A DNA stretch of 64,000 nt, from assembly GCA_937899835.1 (NCBI GenBank), contig CALCCE010000138.1, forward strand, positions 124,001-188,000, read 5' to 3'. The notes below the pieces were generated by a model, which ran no database searches, was not told the DNA's origin, and was given only the letters and a program-made list of their open reading frames with translations. This document shows positions 61,270-64,000 of the stretch, one piece after another (position 1 is the first letter of the stretch; each line of letters begins with the position of its first letter). The position numbers and the translations under genes are program-made. This DNA comes from an uncultured Flavobacteriales bacterium. Lineage in GTDB: Bacteria > Bacteroidota > Bacteroidia > Flavobacteriales_G > Salibacteraceae.

Positions 61270-63828
61270 TTAAACGACTACGTTCACAATTCTCTTAGGT
61301 ACCACAATCACTTTTCGCGGAGTTTTTCCATCCAACCAGCGGGCTGCATTTTCATCGGCCAATACCGCTTTCTCAATGTCGTCTTTGCCCATATCAGCCG
61401 GTAATTCGATCTTAAACCGCATTTTGCCATTGAATGAAACCGGATAACTGATGGAGTTTTCTATCAGGTATTTGACCTCAAGCATCGGATAGGCTTCGTG
61501 GGTCAAACTCTCCGAATGCCCCATTTGCCGCCAGAGTTCTTCAGCAATGTGTGGCGCATAAGGCGCTAACAGCAACACCAAAGGTTCCAAAATGGCGCGC
61601 TTGTTACATTTCAGGTCGGTCAATTCGTTGACACATACCATAAAATGGCTCACCGGTGTATTGAAAGAAAAGCGTTCTACATCTTCCGTGATCCGCTTAA
61701 TGGCCTGGTGCAAGGCTTTCAACTCTTTGTCGTTGGCGGCCTCTTCCGAAATCACCAATTGACCGTCTTGCACAAACAAGCGCCAGAGCTTTCTCAAAAA
61801 GCGGTGGACGCCCTCAATCCCTTTGGTATTCCAGGGTTTGCTCTGCTCAATGGGCCCTAAGAACATTTCGTGCAACCGCAGTGTGTCGGCACCATAAGCC
61901 TCACAAATGTCATCGGGGTTCACCACATTGTTGTAGCGCTTACTCATTTTTTGACCGTCTTCGGCCAGGATCATTCCTTGGTTGATGAGTTTTTGCGCAG
62001 GCTCTTCAATGTTGAGGAATCCACGGTCTTTCAAAAACTTGGTCCAGAAACGGATGTACAAGAGGTGCCCGGTAGCATGTTCTGCCCCACCCATATAAAG
62101 GTCTACCTGGCCCCAATAGTCGGCCACCTTAGGATCGATAATGGCATTGTCGTTCTCGGGGTCCATATACCTTAGGTAATACCAGGAAGATCCAGCCCAA
62201 CCGGGCATGGTACTGGCTTCTATCGGATCACCATCTTCGGTTTTCCAACTGGCCGACCGTGCCAAGGGCGGGTCACCATCTTCAGTAGGCTGAAATTTAT
62301 CTACCTCAGGCAGTTCTAATGGCAATTGATCTTCCTTCATCAATACAGGAACACCGTCCTTGAAGTAGACCGGGAAAGGCTCTCCCCAATACCGCTGACG
62401 GCTGAAGATCGCATCCCGAATTCGAAAATTCACTTTCCGTTGGCCGAGATTATCGGTTTCTATTTTGTCTAAAATGGCGGCAATGGCCTCTTTCACCATC
62501 TTGCCATCTAAGAACCCTGAGTTGATGAGCACACCGTCTTTGCGCTCATCGGCTCCTTCACTCACATCCTGACCTTCGATCACCGGCACGATCGGCAACT
62601 CAAAATGACGAGCAAAATTCCAGTCGCGTTGGTCGCCCGACGGAACGGCCATGATGGCTCCGGTACCATAACTGATCAATACGTAATCGCTGATCCAAAT
62701 CGGAACGGGTTCGCCGGTAATTGGATTCATCGCGAAGGCCCCGGTAAAAGCTCCGGTAACGCTCTTCACATCGGCCATGCGGTCTTTTTCAGATCGCTTG
62801 GCAGCAAAATCTACGTATGCTTCCACTTCGGCACGTTGCGCATCGGTAGTGATGGTATTCACCAACTCATGTTCCGGTGCCAGCACCATGAAGGTAGCTC
62901 CGAAAATGGTGTCGGGTCGGGTGGTAAAAATCTCAATCGAGTGGTCGTGATTTTTTACTCCAAAATGAATGCTCGCTCCTTCAGAACGGCCTATCCAGTT
63001 GCGTTGAATTTCTTTGAGTGGGTCGGGCCAGTCAATGGTTTCCAGACCTTGCAACAGCCGATCGGCATAAGCCGTGATCCGCAGTGACCACTGTTGCATT
63101 TGCTTGCGTACCACCGGGTAATTCCCCCTTTCTGAAAGGCCGTCTTTTACCTCCTCATTGGCCAATACGGTTCCCAAAGCGGGGCACCAGTTCACCAAAG
63201 TTTCGGAGAGGAAAGCCAATCGGTAGTCTAGTAAAATATGTTGTTGCTCTTTTTCGCTCATGGCAGCCCATTCAGAGGCTGAAAATTGCTTTTCGGAGTC
63301 GGTAGCGGCTTTCAAATTTTCGGTCCCGCGCGCTTGCAGGTGTTGCACCAGGGTATCGATCGATTCGGCTCGATCTGCTTCTTGGTTGTACCAAGATTGA
63401 AAGAGTTGCATGAAAATCCACTGCGTCCACCGGTAAAACTTAGGATCGCTGGTGCGTACTTCACGGCTCCAATCAAAGGAAAATCCGATGCGGTCCAGTT
63501 GCTCCCTATAGCGCTTAATGTTGGCTTCGGTAGTAACGGCAGGATGCTGGCCAGTTTCTACCGCATACTGTTCGGCAGGAAGGCCAAAGGCGTCATACCC
63601 CATGGGGTGTAGCACATTGAAACCTTTCATCCGCTTGTAGCGGGAATAAATGTCGGAAGCGATGTATCCCAGGGGATGCCCTACGTGCAAGCCTTTTCCA
63701 GAGGGATAGGGAAACATATCGAGCACATAATATTTCGGTCGATCGGATTGGTTTTCGGCCCGATAAGTATGGTTTTCGCTCCAATATTTTTGCCAGCGGG
63801 CTTCGATTTCCTTGAAATTATATTCCAT
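61270..63828 (-). CDS. leuS: leucine--tRNA ligase
   Basis: 852 residues. HVGH (48-51, in the form [11 protein letters not shown]) and KMSKR (near residue 620, [14 protein letters not shown]) are the two class I motifs; the editing domain (CP1) is present with [13 protein letters not shown] and [19 protein letters not shown]. The enzyme charges tRNA-Leu and hydrolyses mischarged products. It is a single gene on its strand, converging with the T9SS cargo gene (4-bp gap), and has a leader with two exclusive hairpins. Confidence 0.95.
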   Translation of the reverse strand: MEYNFKEIEARWQKYWSENHTYRAENQSDRPKYYVLDMFPYPSGKGLHVGHPLGYIASDIYSRYKRMKGFNVLHPMGYDAFGLPAEQYAVETGQHPAVTTEANIKRYREQLDRIGFSFDWSREVRTSDPKFYRWTQWIFMQLFQSWYNQEADRAESIDTLVQHLQARGTENLKAATDSEKQFSASEWAAMSEKEQQHILLDYRLAFLSETLVNWCPALGTVLANEEVKDGLSERGNYPVVRKQMQQWSLRITAYADRLLQGLETIDWPDPLKEIQRNWIGRSEGASIHFGVKNHDHSIEIFTTRPDTIFGATFMVLAPEHELVNTITTDAQRAEVEAYVDFAAKRSEKDRMADVKSVTGAFTGAFAMNPITGEPVPIWISDYVLISYGTGAIMAVPSGDQRDWNFARHFELPIVPVIEGQDVSEGADERKDGVLINSGFLDGKMVKEAIAAILDKIETDNLGQRKVNFRIRDAIFSRQRYWGEPFPVYFKDGVPVLMKEDQLPLELPEVDKFQPTEDGDPPLARSASWKTEDGDPIEASTMPGWAGSSWYYLRYMDPENDNAIIDPKVADYWGQVDLYMGGAEHATGHLLYIRFWTKFLKDRGFLNIEEPAQKLINQGMILAEDGQKMSKRYNNVVNPDDICEAYGADTLRLHEMFLGPIEQSKPWNTKGIEGVHRFLRKLWRLFVQDGQLVISEEAANDKELKALHQAIKRITEDVERFSFNTPVSHFMVCVNELTDLKCNKRAILEPLVLLLAPYAPHIAEELWRQMGHSESLTHEAYPMLEVKYLIENSISYPVSFNGKMRFKIELPADMGKDDIEKAVLADENAARWLDGKTPRKVIVVPKRIVNVVV

Positions 63829-63856
63829 TGAAGTGGACTTGCGTAGGGTTATAAAT

Positions 63857-63904
63857 GGCTCAAAACCCGGACTGAGCCGGGCTTTTTTGCGTGGCGCGAA
63901 GTTA
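63857..63904 (-). promoter_or_regulatory. leuS promoter element and switch-like leader
   Basis: A -7-like element TAACTTCG (63897-63904, one mismatch) lies 69 bp before the leuS ATG. The leader can form either CCCGG:CCGGG (63866-63870 with 63877-63881), followed by TTTT, or GGCTC:GAGCC (63857-63861 with 63874-63878). The pairs share bases 63877-63878 and exclude each other, as in attenuators. Confidence 0.4.
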
Positions 63905-63960
63905 GGAAAATCCCCTTTTAGAATGCGGCACCTGTACTTATTCGGTAAGGCACATTTTCT

Positions 63961-64000
63961 TATTTTAGCCGCATCAATTTGCTCCTGTGAACATCTCCGA
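63961..64000 (+). promoter_or_regulatory. candidate promoter and start of a further plus-strand gene
   Basis: TATTTTAG (63961-63968) is one base from TAnnTTTG, followed at 63987 by a GTG start candidate (V-N-I-S...). Only about four codons are inside the window, so no product can be named. Confidence 0.3.

Noticed and set aside
1-64000. CRISPR arrays, phage, IS elements or a toxin-antitoxin locus
   Set aside because: No repeated spacer array, no transposase, integrase or paired small toxin frames were seen. The macrodomain gene has no ADP-ribosyltransferase neighbour.

Overview
The window reads as a chromosomal segment of a Bacteroidota bacterium, probably a free-living, gliding-type member of the Flavobacteriales (Cryomorphaceae/Schleiferiaceae-like) or Saprospiria; the sequence does not decide between them. 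The grounds are three large secreted proteins ending in the gliding-motility-associated (type B) C-terminal domain used by the type IX secretion system, lipoproteins with short lipoboxes, promoter elements of the Bacteroidota form TAnnTTTG with an upstream TTTG, and family types typical of the phylum (MuiA, DUF6434, YXWGXW, the four-gene ligase-associated repair operon). No phage, insertion sequence, CRISPR array or rRNA was seen. The window is gene-dense and mostly ordinary core and accessory chromosome.

Layout. 1-12 kb: the 5' part of an alpha-2-macroglobulin lipoprotein; an alpha/beta hydrolase; a three-gene minus-strand operon of surface proteins (VWA lipoprotein, MuiA, VIT-VWA protein) facing a sigma factor, an anti-sigma-like protein and a TMTC-like membrane TPR protein. 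12-19 kb: a 44-residue membrane protein, a lipoprotein, and the translationally coupled repair operon exonuclease-ligase-helicase-PdeM, each junction overlapping by 4 bp. 19-32 kb: a 1415-residue T9SS cargo protein, a macrodomain enzyme, small secreted proteins around a cysteine-hydrolase-like protein, tRNA-Arg(CCG), a GT39-type glycosyltransferase and a run of small lipoproteins, one with 34-residue tandem repeats.

32-41 kb: a SulP transporter, a TetR-SDR unit with two identical operators placed around a canonical promoter, a second T9SS cargo, an EamA transporter and DUF502. 41-50 kb: a minus-strand gene series (YraN, pseudouridine synthase, AsmA-like protein, sensor kinase, HemW, cyclase, Lrp, MmcQ/YjbR). 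50-64 kb: metG, tRNA-Arg(CCT), YdeI-like protein, site-2 protease, DUF2490, M23 peptidase, tryptophan 2,3-dioxygenase, DUF3108, a probable structured RNA converging on bioY, a third T9SS cargo and leuS.

The most interesting unexplained items are the structured, terminator-ended non-coding stretch facing bioY, the TetR operator/promoter design with a terminator abutting the tetR start codon, the VWA-MuiA-VIT surface operon opposite a sigma/anti-sigma pair, an M23 peptidase whose HxH motif is HxC, two similar small secreted proteins flanking a papain-fold-like protein, and a switch-like leader in front of leuS. None of these is proven from sequence alone.
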